From the NCBI RefSeq assembly GCF_900312995.1, contig NZ_ONZI01000006.1, positions 20,246 to 84,245 on the forward strand: 64,000 nucleotides of DNA, given 5' to 3'. This DNA is from Kushneria phyllosphaerae. Lineage in GTDB: Bacteria > Pseudomonadota > Gammaproteobacteria > Pseudomonadales > Halomonadaceae. Position 1 is the first letter of the stretch. Each line of letters starts with the position of its first letter. The notes under the pieces are model-generated. The model was not told the DNA's origin. It made no database searches and saw only the letters and a list, made by a program, of their open reading frames with translations. Positions 9,126 through 18,632 of the stretch are shown here, piece by piece. Made by a program: the position numbers and the translations under genes.

Positions 9126-9940
9126 GATGCGGCGTCTCTCCTGTCGGACGTGTCGGGCGCGTTGCTCTGAGTATTGTCCTGCCACTGAACCTGATTGACC
9201 GGACAGTGACCGGCCCAGCCGAATCGATGCATCAGCGCGGCCATGTCTTCTTCAACGGCGGCGCTCACACTGAGCGTCTGCTCATGGGCGGGATGATAAA
9301 ACTTGAGCATGACGGCGGCCAGCAGCAGCCGGCCGGCGTCGAAGTTGTCGCGAAAAAAGCGGTTATGAATGCCCTTGCCGTGTCGGGCGTCACCAATGAT
9401 GGGATAGCCGCCGCGACTCAGGTGGCGACGAATCTGGTGGCGCCGCCCGGTGGTTGGCGTGACCGACATCAGTGAATAGCGACTGGTCGGGTAGCGGTCG
9501 ATGGCGACCGGCAGCTCGACGCTATCAAGGCGTCGGACATGAGTTTCAGCGGCCATGGCCGGCATTTCGGCCTTGGGGCGCTTGCCGTCTTCCTCGCGCA
9601 GGGCCCAGTCATAGGTCGCCTGTTCGGGGCCGATGCCACGCACGATGGCCAGATAGCGTTTTTGTACCTTTTGATCCTGAAACTGATGGCCCAGCGCCGT
9701 GGCCATCTCGGGCGTCAGGGCAAAGATCATCGCGCCCGAGGTCGGGCGGTCCAGTCGATGCGCCGGATAGACATGCTGGCCCAGCTGGTTGCGCAGTGCC
9801 TGCAGCATGATGATCGGTGCGTGCCGGTCCAGCGCGCTGCGGTGTACCAGCGCGCCGGAAGGCTTGTGGACGATCACCAGGTGATCATCACGATAAATAA
9901 CGGGGATGGGCGTGGTCATGGAAACGTCGTGGTCGGGCAT
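9122..9940 (-). CDS. truC: tRNA pseudouridine(65) synthase TruC
   Basis: RluA-family pseudouridine synthase acting on U65 of tRNAs. The catalytic motif HRLDRPTSG (Asp nucleophile about residue 66) and the flanking KPSGALVHRS, QKRYLAIVRG and GRRHQIRRHL are close to E. coli TruC. The full frame from ATG 9940 gives 272 residues; an internal ATG at 9919 gives 265, and neither has a clear ribosome site. First gene of an overlapping operon with tcdA and a DUF1653 gene. Confidence 0.88.
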   Translation of the reverse strand: MPDHDVSMTTPIPVIYRDDHLVIVHKPSGALVHRSALDRHAPIIMLQALRNQLGQHVYPAHRLDRPTSGAMIFALTPEMATALGHQFQDQKVQKRYLAIVRGIGPEQATYDWALREEDGKRPKAEMPAMAAETHVRRLDSVELPVAIDRYPTSRYSLMSVTPTTGRRHQIRRHLSRGGYPIIGDARHGKGIHNRFFRDNFDAGRLLLAAVMLKFYHPAHEQTLSVSAAVEEDMAALMHRFGWAGHCPVNQVQWQDNTQSNAPDTSDRRDAAS

Positions 9941-10093
9941 CAGGCGCTATTGTCGGCAATTGGGTGTCCCGATGTACAGGGGCAGGATGGCGCAGGGAAA
10001 GGACTCTGCTAAAATCCCTGCGCCATCGACGTTGCCCCGTCGGCGCTCTTTGGGATGACATTGCCCGGGCGGCATCTTCATGAGGAAAGACAC

Positions 10094-10822
10094 ATGGCTC
10101 ACCTGGTCGTTCTCACTGGCGCCGGCATCAGCGCTGAAAGCGGTATCAAAACCTTCCGCGATGGCGACGGCCTCTGGGAGAATCATCACGTCGAGGATGT
10201 GGCCACGCCCGAGGGCTGGGCGCGCGACCCTCACACCGTGCTGCGCTTTTACAACGAGCGCCGCGCTCAGGTGCGGGCGGCATCTCCCAATGCCGCTCAT
10301 CTGGCGCTGGCCGAGCTCGAAAAACACTTTCGGGTCAGCATCATCACCCAGAACATTGATGATCTGCACGAGCGTGCTGGCTCGCGCGATGTGCTGCACC
10401 TGCACGGCGAGCTTTTAAAGGCGCGCTCCAGCCGCGATTCAAGGCTGGTCTATCGACTCGATGGCGACGAGACGATCGAAATGGGGGACTGTTGCGACAA
10501 CGGCGATCAGCTGCGCCCGCATGTGGTCTGGTTTGGTGAAAACGTGCCGCTATATGCCACCGCCTGCGATCTCGTGGCGGATGCCGATCTTTTGCTGGTT
10601 GTGGGCACTTCGCTTGCCGTGACGCCGGCCTCGATGCTGATGGACGAAGCGCCTCTGGCGGCTCCGCGTGTACTGGTCGATCCCGGTGCCCGTGAGCTGG
10701 CAGGCCAGGGTGTTGTGGCGCTGGCCACCAGTGCTACCGATGGGGTCTGTCGTCTGCGCGACTTCTGGTCACAACATGGCCGTCTGCTCAAGCCCGACCC
10801 TGACATGCTGCTGACTTCTTAA
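10094..10822 (+). CDS. cobB: NAD-dependent protein deacylase, sirtuin class III (CobB/SIRT5-like), zinc-ribbon-poor
   Basis: Removes acetyl or succinyl-type groups from lysines using NAD+. 242 residues with GAGISAESGIKTFRDGDGLW, TQNIDDLHERAG, the catalytic His in HLHGELL and the C-terminal VGTSLAV. Y53 and R56 (FYNERR) match the acidic-acyl specificity pair of CobB/SIRT5. The usual two zinc Cys pairs are not present: the first pair is replaced by KARSSRDS and only one adjacent CC remains near residue 134, as in a known sirtuin subgroup without a full zinc ribbon. The start ATG 10094 has AGGAAAG upstream. Confidence 0.88.
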   Translation: MAHLVVLTGAGISAESGIKTFRDGDGLWENHHVEDVATPEGWARDPHTVLRFYNERRAQVRAASPNAAHLALAELEKHFRVSIITQNIDDLHERAGSRDVLHLHGELLKARSSRDSRLVYRLDGDETIEMGDCCDNGDQLRPHVVWFGENVPLYATACDLVADADLLLVVGTSLAVTPASMLMDEAPLAAPRVLVDPGARELAGQGVVALATSATDGVCRLRDFWSQHGRLLKPDPDMLLTS

Positions 10823-10917
10823 GGCTCTGATCGAGCCATGGGAGACAGCGGTTTATCACGAGCGCTTTCCATGATTGGACAAGTGCATCCTGTCATCGCT
10901 ACCAGATAGATACCTTC

Positions 10918-11856
10918 ATGTTTGAGCAGATCAATCGATTTTTCCCTTTATGGGCTCTGGGCGCGGCCCTGCTGGCCGCGCTTTTCCCCGATACGCTGGT
11001 CTCCTTCAAGGCCTGGGTGCCGCCGCTTCTGGCCCTGATCATGTTCACGATGGGGCTGACACTGTCGCGTCACGATTTTGCTCGCGTGGCGCGCTCGCCG
11101 CGTGCGGTCATGATCGGGATTGGCCTTCAATACGCCCTGATGCCTGCCGCCGCCTTTGCCATCTCGCATCTGCTGGGGCTGGCCCCCGAACTGGCTGTCG
11201 GCATGATGCTGGTCGGGGCCACCTCGGGCGGTACGGCTTCCAACGTCATGACCTGGCTTGCCGGCGGCAATGTGGCGCTCTCCATCAGCATGACGCTGAT
11301 CTCGACGCTGTTATCAATTGTCATGACGCCTCTGCTGGTCTGGCTCTGGATGGGCGCCAGCATTGATGTGCCCGTGGGTGGCATGCTCTGGAGCATCGCC
11401 AAACTCGTGATCGTGCCGATTGTGCTTGGGACGGTGGTGAATCACTTCATGGCCACGACCATCCGGCGCATTGAGCCGGCACTGGCGACCATTGCCATGG
11501 CCGCGATCGTGACGATCATTGCCATTGTGGTGGCACTTAACGCCGGACGTCTGGCTACTCTTGGCCCCGTCATTGCGCTGGCGGTGGTGCTGCATAACGG
11601 CTGTGGATTGATCGGTGGTTTCTGGCTGTCGCGGCTGGCAGGGCTCAACGAGCGCGACTGTCGCGCCGTGGCGATCGAGGTCGGCATGCAGAACTCGGGG
11701 CTGGCCGTATCGCTGGCCACCAAGTTCTTCCCGGCCGCGGCGGCCCTTCCCGGGGCGCTCTTTTCGGTCTGGCACAACATCTCCGGCTCGATTCTGGCCG
11801 CCTACTGGAAAAAACGCCCCGCAGCGCCGGTCAATGATGAGTCCGTCACCTCATGA
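10918..11856 (+). CDS. Bile acid:sodium symporter (BASS) family transporter
   Basis: Inner-membrane sodium-coupled transporter family for organic anions; the substrate cannot be read from sequence. 312 residues with roughly nine to ten hydrophobic segments and family motifs MFTMGLTLSRHDF, GATSGGTASNVMTWLAGGNVALS and EVGMQNSGLAV, the unwound helices that form the sodium sites. The last four bases overlap the start of tapT (ATGA), so the two are co-translated, which is a frequent but functionally unexplained pairing. Confidence 0.85.
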   Translation: MFEQINRFFPLWALGAALLAALFPDTLVSFKAWVPPLLALIMFTMGLTLSRHDFARVARSPRAVMIGIGLQYALMPAAAFAISHLLGLAPELAVGMMLVGATSGGTASNVMTWLAGGNVALSISMTLISTLLSIVMTPLLVWLWMGASIDVPVGGMLWSIAKLVIVPIVLGTVVNHFMATTIRRIEPALATIAMAAIVTIIAIVVALNAGRLATLGPVIALAVVLHNGCGLIGGFWLSRLAGLNERDCRAVAIEVGMQNSGLAVSLATKFFPAAAALPGALFSVWHNISGSILAAYWKKRPAAPVNDESVTS

Positions 11857-12566
11857 GCCACGGTCATGATCCTCAGGCGCCGCGCAAGCCGTTCAACGCG
11901 CGCGGCAGCCTGGTCAAGCGCTGCGAAAGTTGCCGCATGCCAGGACTGCACTGCATCTGTGACTATCGTCTGCAGGTGACCACCCGGGCGCAGTTCTGGC
12001 TGATCACGCATCGAATCGAGCATTACAAGCCGACCAATACCGGGCGTTTGATCGGTGACTGCATCGCCAACACCCGGGTATTTGAGTGGTCGAGAACCGA
12101 ACCGGACCCGACGCTGCTGGCCGCACTTGCGGACCCGCGCTTTGCGCCCTGTCTGGTCTTTCCCGACGATCAGGAAGACTATCGCCACCGGGTGGTGGAC
12201 ATGACACACGCCTGTGACACGTCGCGCATTCCGGTCTTTATCCTGCTCGATGGGACCTGGCGACAGGCGCGGCGGATGTTTCGCAAGAGCGACTATCTTG
12301 ACGAGCTGCCCATCGTGGCCCTGCATACCGATCGTCTGACCCGCTATCGGCTGAGAAAGCCGGCCAGTCCCGAGCATCTGTGTACGGCCGAGGTGGCGGC
12401 CGAACTGCTGCGCCATTCGGGCGACGAGCGGGGCGCGCAGGTGCTCGATGACTACTTTACGGTGTTCAACGAACAGTACGCCGCGGCCCGCCGCGATGCC
12501 GGCACGCCTCATCAGTCCGAGGCTGCGCGGCGGCTTCTGGACAAGCGGCGCGCGCAGTCGGCCTGA
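11853..12566 (+). CDS. tapT: tRNA-uridine aminocarboxypropyltransferase, DTW family (TapT/YfiP-like)
   Basis: SAM-dependent enzyme family that installs acp3U at tRNA position 47. 237 residues. An N-terminal Cys cluster (C24, C27, C34, C36) resembles a small zinc site, and the DTW core appears as D133-G134-T135-W136 (LLDGTWRQARRM). RYRLRKP and AEVAAELLR further on are also typical. Overlaps the upstream transporter gene by four bases. Confidence 0.85.
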   Translation: MSHGHDPQAPRKPFNARGSLVKRCESCRMPGLHCICDYRLQVTTRAQFWLITHRIEHYKPTNTGRLIGDCIANTRVFEWSRTEPDPTLLAALADPRFAPCLVFPDDQEDYRHRVVDMTHACDTSRIPVFILLDGTWRQARRMFRKSDYLDELPIVALHTDRLTRYRLRKPASPEHLCTAEVAAELLRHSGDERGAQVLDDYFTVFNEQYAAARRDAGTPHQSEAARRLLDKRRAQSA

Positions 12567-12608
12567 GCCGTCTATTCTTGGAGCGCACGTTCACGACAGG
12601 AGAGGGAT

Positions 12609-12896
12609 ATGACGCTTGGAATTCTGGCCACCATTGAGGCCAAATCGGGTGAGGAAGCACGCGTCGAGGCCGAACTGACCAAAATCGTGGCACCTTCCAG
12701 AAAAGATGACGGCTGTCTGCTGTATACCCTGACGCGCGACGCTCAGCAGCCGTCTCGCTTTATCATGGTCGAGCAGTGGCGTGACCGCGAAGCCCTTGAT
12801 GCCCATATTGCCACCGAGCACTACAAGCAGATGGCGCAGACGCTTGAAAACGCCATCGAGCAGATGGAAGTACGCGAGTACGACGTCCTGACCTGA
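12609..12896 (+). CDS. Antibiotic biosynthesis monooxygenase (ABM) domain protein, YgiN-like
   Basis: 95-residue dimeric ferredoxin-like ABM fold. Visible elements are an N-terminal beta strand (LGILATIEAK), a helix rich in Glu/Arg, LYTLTRDAQQPSRFIMVEQW and HIATEHYKQ, which form the active-site wall of quinol monooxygenases such as YgiN. Substrate unknown; quinone handling is the best guess. GGAGAGGG precedes ATG 12609 and a terminator follows directly, so it is likely monocistronic or the last gene after tapT (42-base gap). Confidence 0.8.
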   Translation: MTLGILATIEAKSGEEARVEAELTKIVAPSRKDDGCLLYTLTRDAQQPSRFIMVEQWRDREALDAHIATEHYKQMAQTLENAIEQMEVREYDVLT

Positions 12897-12922
12897 TGTT
12901 CCAGGATTGATCGGACCCTTGA

Positions 12923-12951
12923 GCGCCGTGACCCTGTCACGGCGCTTTTTT
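12923..12951 (+). terminator. Rho-independent terminator
   Basis: GCGCCGTGAC/GTCACGGCGC 10-bp stem, CCT loop, then six T, 27 bases after the ABM gene. Confidence 0.93.
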
Positions 12952-12969
12952 ATCAGTACACTTTCCTGA

Positions 12970-14184
12970 TCAGCCAAACAGCTGCCCGGCAATGCGCAGC
13001 CCGGCAATCCATGTCGCCGCCGCGGAACCCACGGTGGACAGTAAAAAGACCAGCAGCGTACGGGCCACTCGATTGCGCCACCAGCCACGCCAGTGACTGA
13101 CGTCGGCTCTGAGGGTGGAGAAATCGCCCACCGTGGGTTTTTTCATATAGAGCTCAACGCCTGCGGTCACAAAGCCCACGCCGATGGTCGGGTTCAGCGA
13201 GGTCAGGGGCGCTGCCACAAAGCCGGCCAGTATGGTCAGTGGATGACCCAGCGCAATGAGTGCGCCCAGCGCGGACAGCGTTGAGTTGATCAGCACCCAC
13301 TCGCCGACCAGTGACCAGCCAAGCCCCGTGTCGCGGCTAAAGCCCACGGCAAAGCCTGCTACCACCAGCGCCACGATCAGCCAGGGCAGGAGCTTCAATA
13401 AACGTCCCGACGGCGCGACGGTATCGAGTGTCTGCCGCTCGTCGGTGACGGCCGCCGGAGCGGGGGGCTCGGCATCGAGCGCGCGTAGATGAGTGCCCAT
13501 GCCCTTGAGATGGCCGGCACCGATCACCACCAGCACGCGACTGGGCCGGTCAGCAGGCAGGGACTCGACCAGCTTCAGTGCCATATAGCGGTCGCGTTCC
13601 TCGACCAGCGGGGTATAGAGCTGCCGGGATTGCTGTGCGAACTCGGCGAAGGTGGCTTCCAGCACGTCGCCTTCCTTGAGCCGCTCGATCTCCTTGCTGG
13701 ACACTTTCTGGCGTGACAGCACGCTGCCGACTAGCCCCGACACCAGCGTCATGCGCTTGTACCACGGCACGTTGCGGTAAACGCGCTTGAGCGTCACCCC
13801 GATATCGCGGTCTACCAGATAAAGCGGCAGGCCCCGGTGTTGTGCCTCTTCGACGGCGGCCTTCATGTCGGCACCCGGTTCGATGCCGGACTGCTCGGCC
13901 ACGCGCTGCTGAAAGGCGCCCAGCGCCAGGCTTGCAGCGACCATGCCGGCCTTGCCCTGGCGCAGCACCTCAAAGAGATTCAGTCGGGCAATGGCGTTGG
14001 GGTCGATCAGGCTTTGATGGCGTGACGCGCAAAGCTCGATGGCCACGGCGTCAAAATCGCCTGACTGAATCAGGTCGCGGACTTCTTCGGCGCTTTCAGG
14101 GGAGACGTGGGCGGTGCCCACAAGGGTCAAATGATGATCACCGACATCGAGGGTATCGCGCGGACCCTGTCCTTGGTTGGGCAT
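12970..14184 (-). CDS. TraB/PrgY-family membrane protein
   Basis: 404 residues. The N-terminal soluble domain has the TraB/GumN signatures GTAHVSPESAEEV (near residue 23), AIELCASRH and the distal GAGHLKGM, which belong to the Tiki/TraB metalloprotease-like fold. The C-terminal ~150 residues hold about four hydrophobic segments. Homologues include the enterococcal PrgY pheromone-shutdown protein, but the role in Gram-negatives is not established. ATG 14184 has no strong ribosome site. It is divergent from the DUF2784 gene and convergent with the ABM gene. Confidence 0.82.
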   Translation of the reverse strand: MPNQGQGPRDTLDVGDHHLTLVGTAHVSPESAEEVRDLIQSGDFDAVAIELCASRHQSLIDPNAIARLNLFEVLRQGKAGMVAASLALGAFQQRVAEQSGIEPGADMKAAVEEAQHRGLPLYLVDRDIGVTLKRVYRNVPWYKRMTLVSGLVGSVLSRQKVSSKEIERLKEGDVLEATFAEFAQQSRQLYTPLVEERDRYMALKLVESLPADRPSRVLVVIGAGHLKGMGTHLRALDAEPPAPAAVTDERQTLDTVAPSGRLLKLLPWLIVALVVAGFAVGFSRDTGLGWSLVGEWVLINSTLSALGALIALGHPLTILAGFVAAPLTSLNPTIGVGFVTAGVELYMKKPTVGDFSTLRADVSHWRGWWRNRVARTLLVFLLSTVGSAAATWIAGLRIAGQLFG

Positions 14185-14347
14185 GGTGGCTCACAGGCTG
14201 GTGTCAATGAATGGCGGTACCAGATGCCGCCAATGGGAGATGGCGTATTATCGCTGAAGCCCGGGCGATGAACAAAAAGCGGCCCTGAATGGCCGGAACG
14301 ATCAGGACTCACTAGAGTGACAAAAAGGTCTCGACGGGAGCCGGGGC

Positions 14348-14719
14348 ATGGCATATCGACTGGCGGCCGATGGGGTGTTAATCCTGCATCTGGCCTTTAT
14401 CGCCTGGGTAGTGTTCGGGGCGCTGGCGGTATTGCGGTGCCCACGCCTGGCCGCGCTGCATGTGCCGGCGCTGGCCTGGGCCGTGGCGCTGGAGCTCAAC
14501 GGCTGGCGCTGCCCGCTGACGCCGCTGGAAAACCTGCTGCGATCGCGGGCCGGCCAGGCGGGGTTCGAGGGCGGCTTCATCGAGCACTATCTGCTCGGTA
14601 TGATCTACCCGGCCGGCCTGACACCGACAATACAGCTATGGCTGGGCCTTGGCGTGCTTTTGATCAATCTGCCGGCGTATATGTGGCTGATACGCCGGCG
14701 GCGGCGCCAATGTCGGTAA
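14348..14719 (+). CDS. DUF2784 family membrane protein
   Basis: 123 residues, three to four membrane segments. Matches the DUF2784 pattern: an N-terminal helix with HLAFIAWVVFG, then NGWRCPLTPLENLLR, FIEHYLLGMIYP and a terminal helix ending in a basic patch RRRRR. Function unknown. GGGAG and GGGGC lie before ATG 14348. The stop is 14 bases from the 3' end of convergent trkA. Confidence 0.82.
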   Translation: MAYRLAADGVLILHLAFIAWVVFGALAVLRCPRLAALHVPALAWAVALELNGWRCPLTPLENLLRSRAGQAGFEGGFIEHYLLGMIYPAGLTPTIQLWLGLGVLLINLPAYMWLIRRRRRQCR

Positions 14720-14733
14720 CGGCCGATCATCTG

Positions 14734-16107
14734 CTAGAAAAAGCTCAGCCCCACCTGGAAGAGGCGCTCAACTTCCTTGAGTCGGCGCTTGTCGACCACA
14801 AAGAGGATGACGTGGTCATCGGTCTGAATGGTGATGTCGCGATGGGCGATCATGACGTCGCGTCCGCGCACGATGGCGCCGATGCTGACGCCCTCTGGCA
14901 GCTTGACCTCGCCGATGGTGCGCCCGACCACGCGAGAGGAGCGCGAATCCCCATGGGCAATCGCCTCGATCGCCTCGGCAGCGCCGCGGCGCAGGGAGTG
15001 CACGTTGACGATGTCGCCGCGACGGACGTGAGTCAAAAGCCCGCCGATGGTGGCCTGCTGCGGTGAAATGGCGATATCGATTTCGCCGCCCTGAACCAGA
15101 TCCACATAGGCCGGATTATTGATCAGGGTCAGCACTTTCTTGGCACCGAGACGCTTGGCCAGCATTGATGACATCACGTTGACCTCGTCATCGTTGGTTA
15201 GCGCACAGAAAATGTCGCACTCCTCGATGTTCTCCTCGAGCAGCAGTCGCTTGCTGGTGGCGCTGCCGTGCAGCACCACGGTGCGCTTCAAGTGCTCCGA
15301 GAGCTGGGTGCAGCGCTCCAGACTCTGCTCGATAATCTTGACCTGATAGTCCTGCTCCAGGGTCTCGGCCAGTCGTTCGCCGATGTTGCCGCCGCCGCCG
15401 ATCATGACCCGTCGAAAGCCCCGATCCACGCGCCTGAGCTCGCCCATGACGGTGCGAATGTCCTTGCGCGCGGCGATGAAAAACACCTCGTCATCGGCTT
15501 CGATGACGGTATTGCCGCGCGGCATGATCGGCCGATTGCGGCGATAGATCGCGGCCACCCGGGTGTCGACATTGGGCATGTGGCGGCGCAGAAACGCCAG
15601 CTCCTGGCCCACCAGCGGGCCGCCATAGTAGGCCTTGACTGCCACCAGCTGCGCCAGCCCATTGGCGAAGTCCAGCACCTGCAGGGCACCGGGATATTCG
15701 ATCAGGCGACGGATGTGGTTGGTCACCACCTGCTCGGGGCTGATCAGGACATCGATCGGAATGGCGTCCTGGGAAAACAGCCCCTTGCTGGTCAGATACT
15801 GGGTCGCGCGCACCCGGGCAATCTTGGTGGGCGTGCTGAACAGTGTGTGCGCCACCTGACAGGCCATCATGTTGACCTCGTCGGAATTGGTCACGGCAAT
15901 CAGCATGTCGGCGTCTTCGGCCCCGGCCTCCTTCAGGGTGACGGGGTAGGAACACACGCCCTGCACGGTTCTCAGGTCAAGACGTGTGCTCAGGTCGCGC
16001 AGGCGAACGCCGTCGACATCCACCACGGTAATGTCGTTGTCTTCATGCGCCAGATGCTCGGCCAGCGTTCCGCCTACCTGGCCGGCGCCCAGAATGATGA
16101 TTTTCAT
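14734..16107 (-). CDS. trkA: Trk system potassium uptake regulatory protein TrkA
   Basis: Cytosolic NAD(H)-binding regulatory subunit of the TrkG/TrkH potassium transporter, central to osmoadaptation in halophiles. 457 residues built as two TrkA_N-TrkA_C repeats: [13 protein letters not shown] at residue 7 and [14 protein letters not shown] near 237 are the two Rossmann loops. No trkH lies beside it in this window. In many gammaproteobacteria trkA directly follows rsmB; here nicotinamidase and dodecin genes intervene. Confidence 0.96.
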   Translation of the reverse strand: MKIIILGAGQVGGTLAEHLAHEDNDITVVDVDGVRLRDLSTRLDLRTVQGVCSYPVTLKEAGAEDADMLIAVTNSDEVNMMACQVAHTLFSTPTKIARVRATQYLTSKGLFSQDAIPIDVLISPEQVVTNHIRRLIEYPGALQVLDFANGLAQLVAVKAYYGGPLVGQELAFLRRHMPNVDTRVAAIYRRNRPIMPRGNTVIEADDEVFFIAARKDIRTVMGELRRVDRGFRRVMIGGGGNIGERLAETLEQDYQVKIIEQSLERCTQLSEHLKRTVVLHGSATSKRLLLEENIEECDIFCALTNDDEVNVMSSMLAKRLGAKKVLTLINNPAYVDLVQGGEIDIAISPQQATIGGLLTHVRRGDIVNVHSLRRGAAEAIEAIAHGDSRSSRVVGRTIGEVKLPEGVSIGAIVRGRDVMIAHRDITIQTDDHVILFVVDKRRLKEVERLFQVGLSFF

Positions 16108-16211
16108 GACTGTGATCCGAAGGATGGAGAAGCAAGATCAATGGCGGGGATGTTGGCACCAATCGGTGACAAGGGAAAGGGCGGGGAGGGATTGCAATAA
16201 ATGGCGAAAGA

Positions 16212-16242
16212 AATAAAAACGGCAGCCAGGGGCTGGCTGCCG
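16212..16242 (-). terminator. Rho-independent terminator of the dodecin gene
   Basis: Minus-strand stem CGGCAGCCAG/CTGGCTGCCG with a CCC loop followed by TTTTTATT, nine bases after the dodecin stop. It isolates trkA from upstream transcription. Confidence 0.92.
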
Positions 16243-16250
16243 TGAGGGCA

Positions 16251-16457
16251 TCACTCGAGGGTGAAGCCGACCTTGATGCTGACCTGCCAGTGGCCCACAC
16301 GATCGTTTTCGATGTGACCGCGGGTTTCGGTAACCTGGAACCACTGCATGTTCTTGACGGACTCGCTGGCCTTGGTCAGGGCATTTTGTACGGCTTCCTC
16401 GATGCTGGTCTCGGAAGAGCCGGTCAGCTCGATGGACTTGTAGACATGATCGCTCAT
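16251..16457 (-). CDS. Dodecin, flavin-binding dodecamer
   Basis: 68-residue dodecin that stores or buffers flavins. It shows the family pattern: an N-terminal strand ([14 protein letters not shown]), a central helix ([17 protein letters not shown]), then [14 protein letters not shown], where the Trp and Gln sandwich the isoalloxazine ring, and a final [15 protein letters not shown] strand. AAAGGAAAG precedes the ATG at 16457. Ends at a strong terminator. Confidence 0.93.
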   Translation of the reverse strand: MSDHVYKSIELTGSSETSIEEAVQNALTKASESVKNMQWFQVTETRGHIENDRVGHWQVSIKVGFTLE

Positions 16458-16490
16458 GGTGTCTTTCCTTTAACGTGGCCCCTGCTGTCT

Positions 16491-17183
16491 TCAGGCTTCA
16501 GGGGGGTCCATTGAAGCGGTATCGACGATCGCAATACCGCAGTGTTCCAGCCGTCGATACGTGGCGGTGTCAGAATCAAACGACACCGGACGCGTCAGCG
16601 GCCAGAGAAATCGGGTGGTAAAACCGGCCCGGAGCGCATCCTCGGCCGTCCAGAGCACACAGACCTCGCGGGCTAGGCCGCATACGGAAACCTCGGTGAC
16701 ACCGCGCTCCCTGAGCCAGCCGGCAAGCCCGGTGGAGGGACGCATGCCTTTCGGCCCCAGGTTGTCACGAAAGGCGCTGTAGCTGTCCACGCGTGGGTCG
16801 CTGCCCTTGCGAATAATGATGTCTGCCAGTGACCAGTCCAGCCGCGTATCCAGCACGGCGCCGCTGGTGGCGCGCACGCAGTGCTCCGGCCAGAGCGTTT
16901 GAGATTCGCCGTAAAGCTCGATCGTATCGAAGGGTTGATGGCCCGCATGGCTGCTGGCAAAGGAGATATGGCCGGCCGGATGCCAGTCCTGAGTGGCCAC
17001 GACATGGCCGTACTCATCGCTGGACATGGCCGTCTGAATGCCATCGATGATTTCATTGCCCCGGGTGCAGGCAAGCGCACCGCCCGGCATGAAATCGCCC
17101 TGCAGGTCGACCACGATCAGCGCGCACTGCTCAGGCGCTGGTCTTGTCCCGGGCATGTCGGTGTCACGATGTGAGTAGGCCAT
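16491..17183 (-). CDS. pncA: Nicotinamidase / cysteine hydrolase (PncA-like)
   Basis: Deaminates nicotinamide to nicotinate for NAD+ salvage. The catalytic triad of the family is visible as D26 (IVVDLQGDF), K126 (IIRKGSDP) and C175 (CGLAREVCVLWTAEDA), and the metal site as DWHPAGHISF (D66, H68, H72). The start is uncertain: ATG 17183 is used (230 residues), but ATG 17156 or TTG 17204 are possible and none has a clear ribosome site. It lies between rsmB and the dodecin gene; NAD+ salvage would feed the sirtuin at 10094, an inference only. Confidence 0.85.
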   Translation of the reverse strand: MAYSHRDTDMPGTRPAPEQCALIVVDLQGDFMPGGALACTRGNEIIDGIQTAMSSDEYGHVVATQDWHPAGHISFASSHAGHQPFDTIELYGESQTLWPEHCVRATSGAVLDTRLDWSLADIIIRKGSDPRVDSYSAFRDNLGPKGMRPSTGLAGWLRERGVTEVSVCGLAREVCVLWTAEDALRAGFTTRFLWPLTRPVSFDSDTATYRRLEHCGIAIVDTASMDPPEA

Positions 17184-17294
17184 GGGATGTGATGTATCCG
17201 GCAATCAGAATGGCTTTCAGTATCGAAGGCGCTTGCCCATCTGACAAGCACCGGCATGTGAAAGGTTGTTGCCGGCACTTGTCCGAAGGGTTCG

Positions 17295-18632
17295 TCAGTC
17301 GGCGTGCTTTTCCAGCAGCGCGTAGAAAAAGCCGTCATGGCCATCCGGCGTTGGCATCATCTGGCGGCCTTCGCCCTCTGGCTGGCCCCAGTCGGCCGTG
17401 ATGGCAACCGCTCGGGCATCCGCGGTGCGTGCCAGAAAGGCCGTGATCTGCCCGGCATTTTCTTCCGGCAGCACCGAGCAGGTGGCATAGAGCAGGCTAC
17501 CGCCGGGAGCCAGACGCTGCCACTGGGCATCCAGAAGATCGCTTTGCAGCGCGACCAGCTCGTCGATGTCTTCTTCTCGACGCAGCGCCTTGATGTCGGG
17601 ATGGCGACGAATGACGCCGGTGCCCGAACAGGGCGCATCCAGCAAGATGCCATCAAAGGGTGTCCCGTCCCACCAGTCAGCCGTGGTGGCATCAGCGGCC
17701 ACAAGCGTGCCCGAGAGCTTCAGGCGCGCCAGCGTCTCGCGCACACGCTCAAGGCGGGTGGCATCACTGTCCAGCGCGGTCAGCAGGCTGGCGGGTGCGC
17801 ACTCCAGCAGATGGGCGCTCTTGCCGCCTGGCGCGCTGCAGGCATCGAGCAGGCGCAGCGGCGCTGGCCGCGTGTCAAGGCCATCCAGCAGCAGGTGAGC
17901 GGCCAGCTGTGCAGCCTCATCCTGAACGCTGACGTCGCCGTCCTGAAAGCCCGGCAGCTGTTCGACATCGCAGGGTGTCTCCAGCGTCAGGCCATCGTCA
18001 CTGAACGGGCACGGTCTGGCCGCAAGGCCGGCACCTTCGAGACGCTCGAGCCAGTCTGCCCGGGAGTGATGACGCTGATTGACGCGCAGCGTCATGGGAC
18101 CGGGCACGTTGTTGGCGGCCGTGATGTCATGCCACTGGTCGGGCCAGGCCTGTTCAAGCCGGGTCAGAAGCCACTGAGGATGCCAGTGCGCCGCCGACGG
18201 TGTTTCTTCAACGGCTGCCAGCAGCGCATCACGCTCGCGGTCGGCGCGACGCAGGCAGCCGTTGATGACTCGGGTGGCCCATTCCTTGTTCAACTCGCGC
18301 GCACCGCCAGCGGTTTCCCCCACGGCGGCGTGGGTCGGAATGCGCATGTGATAGAGCTGATACAGCCCGATCAGCAACAGGGCGTGAACGTCCTGATCGC
18401 GCTGCTTGAAGGCCGATTTCAGAAGTTTTTCGGCGATGGCTTCAAGCTGCGGCAGGGCGCGACAGACACCAAAGCACAGCGCCCGGTAAAGCCCCTGGTC
18501 TCGCGGTGCGACGCCTTCAGGGACATCGCTTGTGAGCGCGCCGCGCTGGTTCAGCACCGGTGCCAGCGCCAGGGCGGCATGCGCACGCACACTCATGGTG
18601 CGTTTGGGCTTTTGAGCGCGTTGACGGGTCAT
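17295..18632 (-). CDS. rsmB: 16S rRNA (cytosine(967)-C5)-methyltransferase RsmB
   Basis: SAM-dependent m5C methyltransferase. 445 residues: an N-terminal NusB-like helical domain (about 1-150), then a Rossmann methyltransferase domain with DACSAPGGKSAH (SAM loop), DAPCSGTGVIRRHPDIK and the catalytic Cys385 in YATCSVLPEEN. ATG 18632 overlaps the fmt stop by four bases (ATGA). Confidence 0.95.
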   Translation of the reverse strand: MTRQRAQKPKRTMSVRAHAALALAPVLNQRGALTSDVPEGVAPRDQGLYRALCFGVCRALPQLEAIAEKLLKSAFKQRDQDVHALLLIGLYQLYHMRIPTHAAVGETAGGARELNKEWATRVINGCLRRADRERDALLAAVEETPSAAHWHPQWLLTRLEQAWPDQWHDITAANNVPGPMTLRVNQRHHSRADWLERLEGAGLAARPCPFSDDGLTLETPCDVEQLPGFQDGDVSVQDEAAQLAAHLLLDGLDTRPAPLRLLDACSAPGGKSAHLLECAPASLLTALDSDATRLERVRETLARLKLSGTLVAADATTADWWDGTPFDGILLDAPCSGTGVIRRHPDIKALRREEDIDELVALQSDLLDAQWQRLAPGGSLLYATCSVLPEENAGQITAFLARTADARAVAITADWGQPEGEGRQMMPTPDGHDGFFYALLEKHAD

